This document shows positions 51,546 through 61,316 of a stretch of DNA of 64,000 bases, in pieces (the first letter of the stretch is position 1; every line of letters begins with the position of its first letter). The notes beneath the pieces are model-generated. The model searched no databases. It had not been told where the DNA came from and worked only from the letters and a program-made list of their open reading frames with translations. This stretch comes from Microcoleus sp. bin48.metabat.b7b8b9.023 (GTDB taxonomy: Bacteria; Cyanobacteriota; Cyanobacteriia; Cyanobacteriales; Microcoleaceae): NCBI RefSeq assembly GCF_013299185.1, contig NZ_JAAFKG010000043.1, positions 1 through 64,000 on the forward strand. The letters run 5' to 3'. The translations under genes were made by a program, and so were the position numbers.

Positions 51546-52308
51546 TAGACCTCTTGCAAAAGAGTTTTATGATATAATTAAAGATTTTGCTGAGAGTTGA
51601 TTGAATCCATACTCTTAACTTATTTTCACTTTGGTCTTGTTATAAATAGGATAAAATGCTATAAAGTTCTGTTGTCGTTACAAAACGAGTAAATCATGAA
51701 AAATCAATCTTATCTAAATTTAAAACCTTCTCAATTTCAACGTAGATTTGGTATCAAAATTCAAACTCTCAAAGCAATGGTTAATGCCCTCGAAAACTTC
51801 CGGCTAGAAAATCATAAATACAGGACGCCGCACCATCTTAACTCTCGAAGAACAGGTCTTAGTCGCCTTGGAATATTGGAGAGAATATCGAACATATTTT
51901 CATATTGGGACAAATTGGGGAGTATCTGAATCAACAATTTGCCGAATTGTCACTGATATTGAATCAACTTTAATGAAAACAGGAAAGTTCCGTATTCCGG
52001 GGAAAAAAGCATTACTCAAAGACTCTGATTATCCAGAATTCGTGGTGATGGATGTCACAGAAACAACTATTGAACGACCCCCAAAAAAACATAAAAGATA
52101 TTACTCAGGTAAGAAAAGTGTCATACTCTAAAAACTCAATTGGTAATCAATCAAGAGACAAAAGAAATTATTTGCACTGCTTTTGAACCAGGGCATTGCC
52201 ACGACTTTAACTTGTTTAAAAAAGTGAAATTTATTTTTATCCGGAAACAAATAGCTTACAAGATAGTGGCTATCAAGGGATAAAAGACTATCACACTAAT
52301 AGTTATAT
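51546..52308 (+). mobile_element. IS5-type element, truncated at its right end
   Basis: The left end TAGACCTCTTGCAAAAGAG matches the MITE at 25308-25465. The transposase remnant inside runs in the same direction and is cut at 52309 by the IS4-like element. No right end is present beyond it, so a deletion accompanied or followed that insertion. Confidence 0.8.
51696..52308 (+). pseudogene. IS5-type transposase remnant, several frameshifts
   Basis: Starts at ATG 51696 (FQRRFGIKIQTLKAMV) and shifts frame near 51825 into RTILTLEEQVLVALEYWREY and VSESTICRIVTDIES, then VVMDVTETTIERP (first catalytic Asp). It shifts again near 52120 into INQETKEIICTAFEPGHCHD (second Asp region) and again near 52240 into QDSGYQGIKDYH. 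The end is missing. This is an inactive relative of the IS5-type transposases with an HTH_Tnp_4 head. Confidence 0.82.
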
Positions 52309-53485
52309 CCAGAAGTGTTGAATGATAGGAAAAGATTGCTAAAATTGACAGACAAATGTATAATAGGAGAGTTATAAATTATCAATAATCAACTAAAATG
52401 TTATTTTCTAACTTCCCCAAAATTGTCAAACGGTATCTCGCCCATTTACCCAAAGATGATTATCCTGTTTTAGATAGCTTCACATTTGTTTCCTGCTGGC
52501 TAGGGTTTAGTTTTGACCAAAGTCTCGATACTATGCGTTCCCTATTTTCCCGTTTAAACAGTCGAGATATTTCCCTAGATATATCAACTTTTTTCAAAGC
52601 TAGTAAGCATAGAAATATTGATGTTTTTGTAAAAATTTTTGAAAGATTCCAAGCCGATATAAAACGTCAATCAATCAACAAAGATTGTCTCAGCTTATTC
52701 CCTTTAGATTCAACGATAGTTACCTTGACAAGTAAATTACTATGGCAACAGGAATACCATCAAGTAAAGTTATTTGCTGGAACAGACAATGAACGGGGAA
52801 TAATTGATGGAGTACACATTCATTTTGGTCAAGGTCATGACAGTGAGCATGGAGATGAAACCATATCAGCGACACCTCAAAATGGAGTCGCTGTAATGGA
52901 TAGAGGTTTTTCTAGTTCTGAACGTGTTCAAGCATTGCTAAAAAGAGAAAATCAATATTTTGTACTACGAATTAAGAATAATTCTACTATCAACATGAAG
53001 GAAGATGGAACTTATGAAGTGTGGAGTGACAAACGAAAAGTTCAAGTAAGATTAGTGACTTTTTCAGATTTAGAAACACGGACTGAATTTAGGTTTGTTA
53101 CTAATTTACCTGAATCAGGAAAATTAGCATACACTAAGGTCGAAATTGGAGAAATTTATCGAAGACGATGGCAGATTGAATTGCTGTGGAAATTCTTAAA
53201 AATGTATTTAAAATTAGCTCGTCTAATCACTAAAAATACTAATGGAATTAAGATACAAATCTATGCTTGTTTGATTTGTTATTTGTTGCTTCAGTTAGTT
53301 GAAGTTCCTAATGAAATTGGAAATAAATTATTAGACAAGTTGCGATATTTACAGGCTTTTATGTGTGTGAAAATCAGCTATATTCACTGGTTTAAGGAAC
53401 TTGTTTTCAATTGCTGAAATCAGCAGTTGATAGGATTCGTATGTCTATTTTCAGAATCCTATTAATAAGCATTCAACACTTCTGG
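52309..53485 (+). mobile_element. IS4-like insertion sequence, apparently intact
   Basis: The terminal inverted repeats are CCAGAAGTGTTGAATG (52309-52324) and its perfect inverse at 53470-53485. Length 1,177 bp with one full transposase gene. No target duplication is seen: the left side is an IS5 remnant and the right side a PEP-CTERM gene end, so flanking DNA was probably deleted. Confidence 0.88.
52398..53417 (+). CDS. IS4-family DDE transposase
   Basis: 339 residues, ATG at 52398. SLFPLDSTIVTLTSKL supplies the first Asp, NGVAVMDRGFSSSERV the second, and IGEIYRRRWQIELLWKFLK carries the Y-(2)-RW-(3)-E signature with the Glu of the IS4 family. Full length with both element ends present, so the copy may still be mobile. 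It encodes cut-and-paste transposition of its own element. Confidence 0.9.
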   Translation: MLFSNFPKIVKRYLAHLPKDDYPVLDSFTFVSCWLGFSFDQSLDTMRSLFSRLNSRDISLDISTFFKASKHRNIDVFVKIFERFQADIKRQSINKDCLSLFPLDSTIVTLTSKLLWQQEYHQVKLFAGTDNERGIIDGVHIHFGQGHDSEHGDETISATPQNGVAVMDRGFSSSERVQALLKRENQYFVLRIKNNSTINMKEDGTYEVWSDKRKVQVRLVTFSDLETRTEFRFVTNLPESGKLAYTKVEIGEIYRRRWQIELLWKFLKMYLKLARLITKNTNGIKIQIYACLICYLLLQLVEVPNEIGNKLLDKLRYLQAFMCVKISYIHWFKELVFNC

Positions 53486-53536
53486 GGATTGGGTGGAGTT
53501 CACCTGTGGAGAAAGTCGAGAAAAGGAAACAATTAA
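53486..53536 (+). pseudogene. PEP-CTERM-type C-terminal scrap
   Basis: LGGVHLWRKSRKGNN and stop directly follow the IS4-like right end. It is the end of a PEP-CTERM-type gene whose body is gone. It corresponds to 25727-25775 on the minus strand in the paralogous locus. The 220-bp spacer to 53755 is also homologous to 25507-25726. Confidence 0.8.
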
Positions 53537-53755
53537 TCATCTTTAGCAACCTAACTCGAAGCTGGATCTAGAGAAAATTACCTACATTTAAAAAATATTT
53601 CATGATTTTAGCAAAAAACTCTAGTAAATTTACGGATTTACAATACCGATAAGAAGCTTTAATTTGTATCTCAAGATGTTGTTTTCGTTAATTGCTGCTA
53701 CAGACGAAAACAAACTCACGGTTGTGGGTGAAGCCTTTCAAATCAGGAATATCCA

Positions 53756-54355
53756 ATGAACATAAAATATGGACTGACCGCTATCCTTGGGACATATTTA
53801 ATATCCACATTTGGAGGAGCGACCGCTATGGCAGCCACAATAGGAGGCACAATCAGGGTTGATATAACTAGGGGCGACTTTGCAGGTATCTATACAGGTG
53901 ACTTTGCCTACGACGATACCCATCTGACCAAAGTCGGCGAGGAGTTCCTGGTCATGAATGATGGTGACTATCAAGCTCGACCAGGACTGCTATCTCTGAA
54001 CTTTAGATTTCTGGACTTTGCTACAGGTTTAACTCCTGTTACCTATACGGCTAGTGATGTGGACGGATTTCCAGACGCTCCTGTTTTGGCTTTCTTGAAC
54101 GGAATTCCAATTCAATTTGGCTTACAAATTTTTTCTGCATCTGGAAAAGACGGACTTATGTTCGGAGATCCCAGGTCATTTAATTTCGCCTTGCGAAATG
54201 GAACTATTGGAGGTGATGGGAGTGTGAGCTTAGAAATTACTGAACCTACTACTGAATCTACTTCTGTACCGGAGAACTCCTCCCCCGTCGCCTCATTGTT
54301 GGCCTTTTTGGGCTTGGGTGGAGTTCACCTGTGGAGAAAGTCGAGAAAGGGTTAG
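53756..54355 (+). CDS. PEP-CTERM-type exported protein
   Basis: 199 residues. Signal peptide at 1-27 (GLTAILGTYLISTFGGATAM). A beta-rich passenger of about 130 residues (GTIRVDITRGDFAGIYTGDF) is followed by VPENSSPVASLLAFLGLG and HLWRKSRKG, a PE-motif, helix and basic tail typical of PEP-CTERM sorting signals, which an exosortase would process. Ends 49 bp before an RTX lipase gene. A surface or extracellular-matrix role is likely; the passenger is of unknown function. Confidence 0.85.
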   Translation: MNIKYGLTAILGTYLISTFGGATAMAATIGGTIRVDITRGDFAGIYTGDFAYDDTHLTKVGEEFLVMNDGDYQARPGLLSLNFRFLDFATGLTPVTYTASDVDGFPDAPVLAFLNGIPIQFGLQIFSASGKDGLMFGDPRSFNFALRNGTIGGDGSVSLEITEPTTESTSVPENSSPVASLLAFLGLGGVHLWRKSRKG

Positions 54356-54404
54356 TCAACAGAAACAAATAATCTTTAACAACCTAACTTGAGAGGAATT
54401 TCCC

Positions 54405-56123
54405 ATGACAGTAATCGATACTCCGTTTTTGGTGACAGGTGGCGAAACTAAGAACCCACCTAGCAATGCTTTTAGTCCAAGTCAGCGCCAAATAAATATT
54501 CGCGCGCCCTTCGGCACTCCCTCTGCCGATCGATGGAGCGGTCAAAAAGTATGGCTGCTGCTTCCGGGTTTCACAAATCCCGCCGATTATTACGATCCAA
54601 ATCTGGCGGCAGCCATCAGGGATGCCAACCCAAACGATACGGTTTTAGCCCTTGACTGGACTCAAGTGAGCGGCACCAAGTTCTTCAATATTGGGCCATT
54701 AGGGATCGCCGCAGGAGACCTTTACAGGTCTGGTTCGTGGATTACCCCTGTTGCAAATGCAGTCCGAGACAAACTTGTTGAGTGGGGAATGCCAGCCGCA
54801 GCACTCAATATTGTTGGTAATAGTCTGGGTGCTCACCTGGCCAGCGATCTTGCGGCCAGTTTCACTAGCAACGGAAGTCAAGTAAGTTCGGTTACAGCCC
54901 TTGACCCAGCATCAAATAAGGCGAAAGATGTCAGTCCATACGATAGAGTTAATGGCTACGATACTGACCTATCAAATGGATACGTAAGAAATGGAGGAAC
55001 TCCAGACCCAATCAAACGCTTAGACCTTGGTGGTGCTGCGGTTTCAAGAAGTTTTAATGGCATCAGTAGTTTAGCAGGAAATGAAGCTCAAGCTGGAACT
55101 GCCAAGGAATCATTCCTGTTTGACTTCGGCACCGATCCGAATGATATCGGGAAACAAATTGCTCAACACAACGGTGTCGTCACCGCCTACACAAGTTTGG
55201 TTACAACTGATGCAGGTGGCAATTCTCGTTTAGCCACAAATATTCTGGGTCTGAGTGACACGCGGGCCGATCATCAATTTCGACCAAACTTTTATAAAGG
55301 GGATTTTAATGTCTCTGCTCAAGTGCATGAAGGAGTGATTCCCGTTGATGCTCAATATAATCCTTTGTTTCTGGTTGCTGCTAAGCTTGATGGCGAGATA
55401 AATGACCGAATTATCTATGGGACTAACAGAAACGACGTATTAACAGGGACTGGGATTTTTGGGAAATATTACAACAACAACGGCAACCATACTTATTATT
55501 TTGGGGATGGGGACGATATTGTCTCTGCTGGCACTGGCAATGATATCATCTTCGGCGGGAATGGAGTTGACGCCCTTGGTGGCGGAGATGGAAATAATCT
55601 GATCTTTGGTGAGGCGGGTGGTGATTTTATCACTGCTGGCACTGGGAATGACACCATCTCTGGCGGGGCTGGAAATGACAACATCAATGGCGGAAATGGC
55701 AGGAATACCATTCGCGGTGATGAGGGTAATGATTATCTCACTGGTGGAAACGGCATCAATATCTTGTTTGGTGGTTTGGGGAACGACACTCTCGCAGGTG
55801 GTACCGGTCAGAACATATTAAGAGGTTCAGAAAACAACAGTTTGTCTAGTGCTGAGGTAGATACTTTAATTGGCAACAGCGGTCAATCTCTTAACACATT
55901 TTATATTGGTGATGGTACAAGAAATTGGTACTCAGTCGCTGGTGGAAATGATTACGCCTATATTCAGAGGTTTAATCCAGACAGTGACATAATTTTAGGT
56001 GGCGTGAATATTGAGGCGCAAAACCTCATCACTCAAACCTTTCTCTGGTCTGGAAGTGAATTGATTGCAAAAATTGACGGTCTCTGGGCTTCGCAAATGC
56101 AGTTCCCTGTAAGGATATTTTAG
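54405..56123 (+). CDS. RTX lipase-like protein
   Basis: 572 residues, ATG at 54405 after GAGAGGAAT. Residues about 40-290 form an alpha/beta hydrolase of the lipase type: WLLLPGFTNPADYY, nucleophile elbow NIVGNSLGAHLASDL (G-x-S-x-G) and TALDPASN (the lipase LDP Asp motif). Residues about 340-480 contain about eight GGxGxDxI-type calcium-binding RTX repeats (AGTGNDIIFGGNG, GGAGNDNINGGNG). No N-terminal signal peptide, consistent with type I secretion. Probably an extracellular esterase/lipase. Confidence 0.88.
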   Translation: MTVIDTPFLVTGGETKNPPSNAFSPSQRQINIRAPFGTPSADRWSGQKVWLLLPGFTNPADYYDPNLAAAIRDANPNDTVLALDWTQVSGTKFFNIGPLGIAAGDLYRSGSWITPVANAVRDKLVEWGMPAAALNIVGNSLGAHLASDLAASFTSNGSQVSSVTALDPASNKAKDVSPYDRVNGYDTDLSNGYVRNGGTPDPIKRLDLGGAAVSRSFNGISSLAGNEAQAGTAKESFLFDFGTDPNDIGKQIAQHNGVVTAYTSLVTTDAGGNSRLATNILGLSDTRADHQFRPNFYKGDFNVSAQVHEGVIPVDAQYNPLFLVAAKLDGEINDRIIYGTNRNDVLTGTGIFGKYYNNNGNHTYYFGDGDDIVSAGTGNDIIFGGNGVDALGGGDGNNLIFGEAGGDFITAGTGNDTISGGAGNDNINGGNGRNTIRGDEGNDYLTGGNGINILFGGLGNDTLAGGTGQNILRGSENNSLSSAEVDTLIGNSGQSLNTFYIGDGTRNWYSVAGGNDYAYIQRFNPDSDIILGGVNIEAQNLITQTFLWSGSELIAKIDGLWASQMQFPVRIF

Positions 56124-56292
56124 GCTTGACTTCTCCGGGTTTTGCAGAGGCGGCTGTGATTCGTTATACTTTGCAGGGTCATAGACCGTGCTTTTTCACC
56201 AGCCCCAAGAATGGTAAAATTGTCACAACCCGAACAGAAAATTAGTCCCGAGCCCTTAATTGGTTACTCGATATCAATTTACTTCAAAATCC

Positions 56293-57771
56293 TCATAGGG
56301 AATCAACCTTAGCTCTTGACGAAACGTCTGCCTTTTGAGCCATACTTACGGCTTTGCTTCGCGATTCTATAATTTGACCTATCTCGCGCCCCAAGCTTGG
56401 TTGGCGTTCAATCATCGTATTTACAGCATCTGAGTAGATGACAAGAACTTGCAAATCGTCAACGGCGGCGATTGATACCGGACTCGGTTCCCCACTAAAT
56501 AGTGCCATTTCCCCAAAAAACTCACCACGCAAGATAGTCATTACCTCCAACTCCATGCCAAACTGGTTCCTGACTGTGACCTTAGCCTGACCCGCAATGA
56601 TAATGTACAAAGCATTACCAGGCTCGCCTTGCCGGATGACCTTCTCTCCCGCACCAAACTTCTGTAAAATAGTTCCCTTAGCTAAGTCATCCAAATTTTT
56701 GGGTTCTCTAGCTAAAGGCATAAATCCAGGAATTGAGTGCAGGCTTTGGGCTAACTTAGTTGAAGCGCTATCTGCCTTATCAGCAGCTTCCACAGGATAT
56801 GAGTATCGGTAACGATATAACGTTAAGTTGTTTCGCTGTGCTGCGTACCAAATTCGTGTCATAAATCGATCGACTATCTGGTCTACATCCTCAAAGTTTT
56901 TGATAAAGAACTCCACCTCATACATAATTGCAGTCTCATCATAGGATTTGGTTTTGATATTTGGTTGGGGTTCGGCTAATACTCCTTGGGTAGCCAAGGC
57001 TGTACTTGTTAGTACCTGCTTCACGAGGTTAGGCGGGCTATCGTAGGAAAAACCAATATTGAAGCGTTGGTTATAAATGCGTTCTGGTTGGCTGTAATTA
57101 TGGATGATTCCTTTTCCAATGAACTGATGAGGAACGATTATCATCTGGCGCTGGAGAGTGAGCAGGCGAACCGATCGCCAATTGATATCAACTACCTCAC
57201 CTTCGATATCTCCAATCCGCAACCAATCACCAACACTAAAGGGACGTTCTAGAAGCAGCGCCATGCCAGACATGACGCTACCTAGTGTATCCTGAAGCGC
57301 CAAACCGATCACAATTGAGCTAACGCCCAATCCAGTAGCAAGACCGGCCAAATCAGCACCCCACACTGCCGCTAGCACGATCGCACTTCCTACAAGCACC
57401 AAAAAAAACTTAGAAAGATCGATCAGCAATTTGGGCATCCGTGCCCGCCATGTATTAGCCTCAGCTTCTTCAAACAAAATCACATTAAGCAGCGAGAGAG
57501 ATGCGTAGATGGCAGATATCCAGAACAGTGTTGCTACGAGCTTGGGAAAATTCCCATTAACGTCAAGCTTCAGGACATTCCTGATTAAAATCATCACCAT
57601 TAAGACCGGCAGGACAAGGTTTTTTATAACCAGCAGGGTAGTCGCCAGTGGTCTAGCGTGCCTTTGTAGGTGATAAATAACCTCTCCTAATAAAACGACG
57701 AGGAGTGGGAACCCTAATCCGACAATTACTGCCCACATCTCCCAGTCTTTTGAAGAGCTTAAATTATTCAT
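56293..57771 (-). CDS. MscS-type channel with cyclic-nucleotide-binding domain
   Basis: 492 residues from the ATG at 57771, which overlaps the stop of the cyclase gene (ATGAATAA). Four or five hydrophobic helices (about 10-170) precede the MscS pore and beta domain: LATGLGVSSIVIGLALQDTL, VGDWLRIGDIEGEVVDINWR. A cyclic-nucleotide-binding domain at about 355-475 has FGAGEKVIRQGEPGNALYII and RGEFFGEMALFSGEPSPVSI; the phosphate-cassette FGEMAL is present, but SPVS replaces the usual RxA. Gating by cAMP from the adjacent cyclase is likely. A bCNG-type channel. Confidence 0.92.
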   Translation of the reverse strand: MNNLSSSKDWEMWAVIVGLGFPLLVVLLGEVIYHLQRHARPLATTLLVIKNLVLPVLMVMILIRNVLKLDVNGNFPKLVATLFWISAIYASLSLLNVILFEEAEANTWRARMPKLLIDLSKFFLVLVGSAIVLAAVWGADLAGLATGLGVSSIVIGLALQDTLGSVMSGMALLLERPFSVGDWLRIGDIEGEVVDINWRSVRLLTLQRQMIIVPHQFIGKGIIHNYSQPERIYNQRFNIGFSYDSPPNLVKQVLTSTALATQGVLAEPQPNIKTKSYDETAIMYEVEFFIKNFEDVDQIVDRFMTRIWYAAQRNNLTLYRYRYSYPVEAADKADSASTKLAQSLHSIPGFMPLAREPKNLDDLAKGTILQKFGAGEKVIRQGEPGNALYIIIAGQAKVTVRNQFGMELEVMTILRGEFFGEMALFSGEPSPVSIAAVDDLQVLVIYSDAVNTMIERQPSLGREIGQIIESRSKAVSMAQKADVSSRAKVDSL

Positions 57772-59911
57772 GGACTTCCTCCGATCCAACATTTACTGGA
57801 AGCTTATAACTTGTGATTTGCCAAGCTATTAACTTTTCTTTTCCAGATTCTTGAATTTCACCAACCAACTCAAAATCGTAGAGATCGTGCAGGCGATCGT
57901 AGATATCTTGAGACACAAAGATTGCACCGGGGGGACAAGCCGACTTCAATCTATTGGCAATATTTACGGTCTCACCCCAAACGTCATAGAGCAATTTATT
58001 TTTACCAATGACACCTGCAACTACATCTCCTGAATTGATACCGATTTCTACGTCTAGATCCAAGCCTTTTTCATAATTAAATCGGTGGACAAATGCCAGC
58101 ATTTCCAAGGCAAAATCTACCGTGCGTTTGTCATGATCCAAACGTGGCACACTCAGCCCGCATACAGCCATATAACCATCACCAATAGTTTTAATCTTCT
58201 CCAAACCGTATTTTTCGGTCATTTCATCGAAGGCTGTTACCAGTTCATCAAGCAGATCGATAACTTCGGGAGCTGACATGGTTTGAGAGAGCTTAGTAAA
58301 TCGATGGAGGTCGGAAAACAAAACCGAGACATGAGAAATCTGATCGGCAATTGCTCGATCGCCCTGTTTGAGGCGTTTGGCTATTGCGGGACTAAATATA
58401 TTTAAGACTAATGCTTCATTTTCGCGATTTTTCTGTTGAATTAGTTGAGTTTCGGCACGAAGGCGGCCTATCGTTTGGTTAAATGATTTAGCTAAGTCTC
58501 CAAATTCATCTTCTGAACCCGATTTCACTACCGCGTCAAATTCGCCAGCCCCCACCAGGCGGGTGCTAGCGATTAACTTCTTGATGGGTCTGACAAAGAT
58601 TGCGGTCAGCCACATGGCAACAACCGTGATTAGCGCGATGATTGCAGTAGCTGCGATCGCAATTGTTTTTTCAAAGGAGTGAATTGACGCATAGGCTTCG
58701 GAAACATCCATCTCCGCCAATATCACCCACCTCAATCCATCAATATCTAGTGGAGAATAAGAACTCAAAACAGGAATACGACGATAATCCTCGATCACCT
58801 GCGTGCCCTGTTTCCCAAACAACGCTTCCTTCACTGCTGTTGTTTGCGCTGGCTGTAGGAGGATTGTAGTATTGAACTCTTTGATTTTCTTGATGGTCTT
58901 TTCATCAGTACCGATAGAGGCTAAAATTTTTGCATGACCTTCTGGGTCTTCAATCTGGAAACGAGATGCAGAGCGCATTAGATAATCCGACCCAACCAGA
59001 TAAGTTTCTCCTGAATCGCCCAGACCGCTTTGTTTCCAATTTTTGTTACCAGTCATCACATTGTTAATTTTGTCAACGGGAAACTGGAACGCCAAAATAC
59101 CAATAAATTCCGAGCCGTTAAAGATTGGAGCAGCGATAAAAGCCGCAGGCGCACCGTAGGAAGGGCTGTAGGGCTTAAAATCTACTATTTTCACATACCC
59201 CTTTCCCTTTGCCTGTCGTGCCGCGGCGATCGCGTTCGCTAGGTTACTCTCTTTGTACGGGCCGTCGATCAAGCTTGTGGTAAAGTCGGCTTCTTTAAAA
59301 ACCGTGTAGACAACAGTTCCTTCGCGATCGATCAAAAACATATCGTAGTAACCATATTTTTCAACTATATTGCGAAAAAGAGGGTGGTAGCGGGCGTGAA
59401 CGCGGCTGTAAGCGCTGGCGTCGCCTGGAGTATCAAGGAGAAGTTTCTTGCCAGCGGGGTTGGGATTAGCAGCGATGTAGTGGTACTGTAGGTAACGAGC
59501 AGCGGGTGTTTTTGGCCTGTATGCTGCCAGAACAGGCGAACCCTCGTTAGTTCGCGTTAGTTTGGTTAAAAATTCTTTCTGGTAGTAGGTATCAATTTTT
59601 GCGTCAAAATTCGCTGGAATTTTAGATTTTTCAAGTTCGCTGTAAGCTGTCTTAAATTCCTGTAGGGCGGCGACTACTGTCAAGTCTTCGCTGAGGGTTT
59701 GGGTGTGGTTTTTAAGGGTTTCAAAATAATCTTGGATTTGATAAGCTTTCACAGCCCTAAGGCTGGTTAATTGATTGAAGACTTTTTCGGTCAGAATAGC
59801 TTTCCCACTGCTAGAGCATATAAACGTGCTCGCGAGCATAGCGCAAAGGCTGACTACCAGCAACATGACTATGAGTTTTGTTTTTATACTTAAATGATTC
59901 ACTAATTGCAT
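57764..59911 (-). CDS. Class III adenylate cyclase with extracytoplasmic sensor
   Basis: 715 residues. A membrane helix at about 12-32, an extracellular Cache-like sensor at about 35-400, a second helix at about 405-430, a HAMP domain (FVRPIKKLIASTRLVGAGEF) and a cyclase domain at about 520-690. Catalytic residues: FSDLHRFT and IGDGYMAV give the two metal Asp; EKIKTIGDG (Lys) and YDVWGETVNIANR (Asp, Asn, Arg) point to ATP rather than GTP. So it should make cAMP in response to an external ligand. Overlaps the channel gene by 8 bp. Confidence 0.92.
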   Translation of the reverse strand: MQLVNHLSIKTKLIVMLLVVSLCAMLASTFICSSSGKAILTEKVFNQLTSLRAVKAYQIQDYFETLKNHTQTLSEDLTVVAALQEFKTAYSELEKSKIPANFDAKIDTYYQKEFLTKLTRTNEGSPVLAAYRPKTPAARYLQYHYIAANPNPAGKKLLLDTPGDASAYSRVHARYHPLFRNIVEKYGYYDMFLIDREGTVVYTVFKEADFTTSLIDGPYKESNLANAIAAARQAKGKGYVKIVDFKPYSPSYGAPAAFIAAPIFNGSEFIGILAFQFPVDKINNVMTGNKNWKQSGLGDSGETYLVGSDYLMRSASRFQIEDPEGHAKILASIGTDEKTIKKIKEFNTTILLQPAQTTAVKEALFGKQGTQVIEDYRRIPVLSSYSPLDIDGLRWVILAEMDVSEAYASIHSFEKTIAIAATAIIALITVVAMWLTAIFVRPIKKLIASTRLVGAGEFDAVVKSGSEDEFGDLAKSFNQTIGRLRAETQLIQQKNRENEALVLNIFSPAIAKRLKQGDRAIADQISHVSVLFSDLHRFTKLSQTMSAPEVIDLLDELVTAFDEMTEKYGLEKIKTIGDGYMAVCGLSVPRLDHDKRTVDFALEMLAFVHRFNYEKGLDLDVEIGINSGDVVAGVIGKNKLLYDVWGETVNIANRLKSACPPGAIFVSQDIYDRLHDLYDFELVGEIQESGKEKLIAWQITSYKLPVNVGSEEVHE

Positions 59912-60596
59912 AGGATTTTTCCTGAGAGTCTGGGTATTATTTCTTTCATCTCTAAGAAGTTAAAGAGTAATCTTTCACCATTGGTAGCGATCGCTTTTGA
60001 TTTATAGAACCCATTTGACATTTTTTAGCGATCGCCTCACAACAGTCGCTCTACTGCCCAACAGGACAAAAAGAGAAATCCTGGATAGCAGATTCTAAGC
60101 TGCTGTGCATCTATATTGTAGAATATCAACATATCATAGGCCAATACGGATTACTTAAGGCTTGGGAGGCTTTCAGATATTAAAGATTCTTTGTTATTCC
60201 AGTACCTCTGTGTTTAACTTTTTTGGATTTAAATCTTGAAACATTTTTTTTAACAACTCTTGGTTTTTTTCTCTTGACTCTTGGCGGTAAACTTGCATCA
60301 AGTATCTCCAAATTTAACCAAGTTTTAAAAAGCAAATTTCTTGTGGTTATAACCGCTAAATTTTTGGAACAGCACGACGAATAACTCGTAATGTAACCGT
60401 GAAAGAAAGACTTAATTGGGAAATTTATGCACTATGCGCTGTTGACGAATTAATGACCGCACAGGTGTGTCATAATAATAGACCATAAATTTATTGCACT
60501 ACTTTTCTTTGTCTTTGATAACGAACATGAGTTTTTCGTTATAACAGATGTACTTTGAAGTCATGAATTGTATTTTCAACTTCCCAGCTTTGATGA
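59912..60596. other. Upstream spacer of the cyclase, one partial transposon end
   Basis: CCAATACGGATTACTTAAGG at 60141-60160 matches the end of the outer element at 14083. No inverse partner is found nearby, so it is a worn end. Otherwise AT-rich, with no gene recognised on either strand. Confidence 0.55.
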
Positions 60597-60704
60597 TATA
60601 GCCTTTCTCAAAAAGGTGAGGTATAATTGACAGCTTACATAACCTCCCAGACAAAGAGGGCTGAAGCCCAACAACGTCCGCGAATCTTTCTGAGAACCGC
60701 TATA
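60597..60704. mobile_element. IS630-type MITE, full copy
   Basis: 108 bp. The left end TATAGCCTTTCTCAAAAAGG differs from the IS630 terminal repeat at 596-622 by two bases; the right end is GAGAACCGCTATA. The interior includes AGAGGGCTGAAGCCCAACAA. TA at both edges. Non-coding. It is the best-preserved member of this set in the window. Confidence 0.85.
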
Positions 60705-60880
60705 TTCGGCAGCCAATAATTTAGTACGAAATTTTTGAGTATCCCATAAACTTGTAATTAAACGATATCTAATTTCTGCTGTTGGGTCGTTTAAATTTTA
60801 AATTGTGTACTCGATTACTCTGATTTGTATGGGTTCAAATCGCATAACTTTGCAACAAAAACTAACAGGAATTACGAAGG

Positions 60881-60898
60881 CACGCTATATGTAGCGTG
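60881..60898. repeat. Short perfect hairpin
   Basis: CACGCTATATGTAGCGTG: a 7-bp stem with a TATG loop, in the spacer before clpC. Role unknown. Confidence 0.6.
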
Positions 60899-61077
60899 TC
60901 TGTGTTTCGACAATAGCGATCGATCGCGCAGCGCTCTAAAAGTTGTTCGGGAGAAAATGAGAATAGAGTTTAAAGCAAGCTCAAGTTAACAAAAAATAGC
61001 GCATCCGAGCGGATTCATAGACTTCACATGATAAACATTGTGCTAGAATCCATCAATACGTAGTCGTAGGTTGGGCA

Positions 61078-61207
61078 CAGGCCGAGAAGAGCAATCTTCT
61101 TGCAGTCTAGGGGAGGTTGTAGGTCAGCCACCATTTGGGTCTTCCCAGTTGAAAGCCACCCTGCAACATGAGCCTGGAATCTGCAACCGCAGCCGAGTGC
61201 GGCTTTT
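61078..61207 (+). ncRNA. Structured leader or small RNA upstream of clpC (candidate)
   Basis: An outer stem CAGGC (61078-61082) / GCCTG (61172-61176) encloses a GNRA hairpin AGAAGA-GCAA-TCTTCT (61085-61100), a stem GTTGTAGG (61116-61123) / CCTGCAAC (61160-61167), and a hairpin TGGG-TCTT-CCCA (61136-61147). It is followed by AGCCG-AGTG-CGGCT and four T (61191-61207), a terminator-like hairpin. It could be an attenuating clpC leader or an independent RNA. No known RNA family is recognised. Confidence 0.35.
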
Positions 61208-61316
61208 GCGGTGGGAGTGTCGCGCTAGAATTGGCATTACGAGTTAACACTCGAACAAAAGCGCTCGTTGTGCGAGCGTGACCTCAAAACGGGCACATAG
61301 CAGGTGGGAATAAACC

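Noticed and set aside
61236-61260. CIRCE heat-shock operator (GAGTTAACACTC)
   Set aside because: The arms and the 9-bp spacer do not match TTAGCACTC-N9-GAGTGCTAA.
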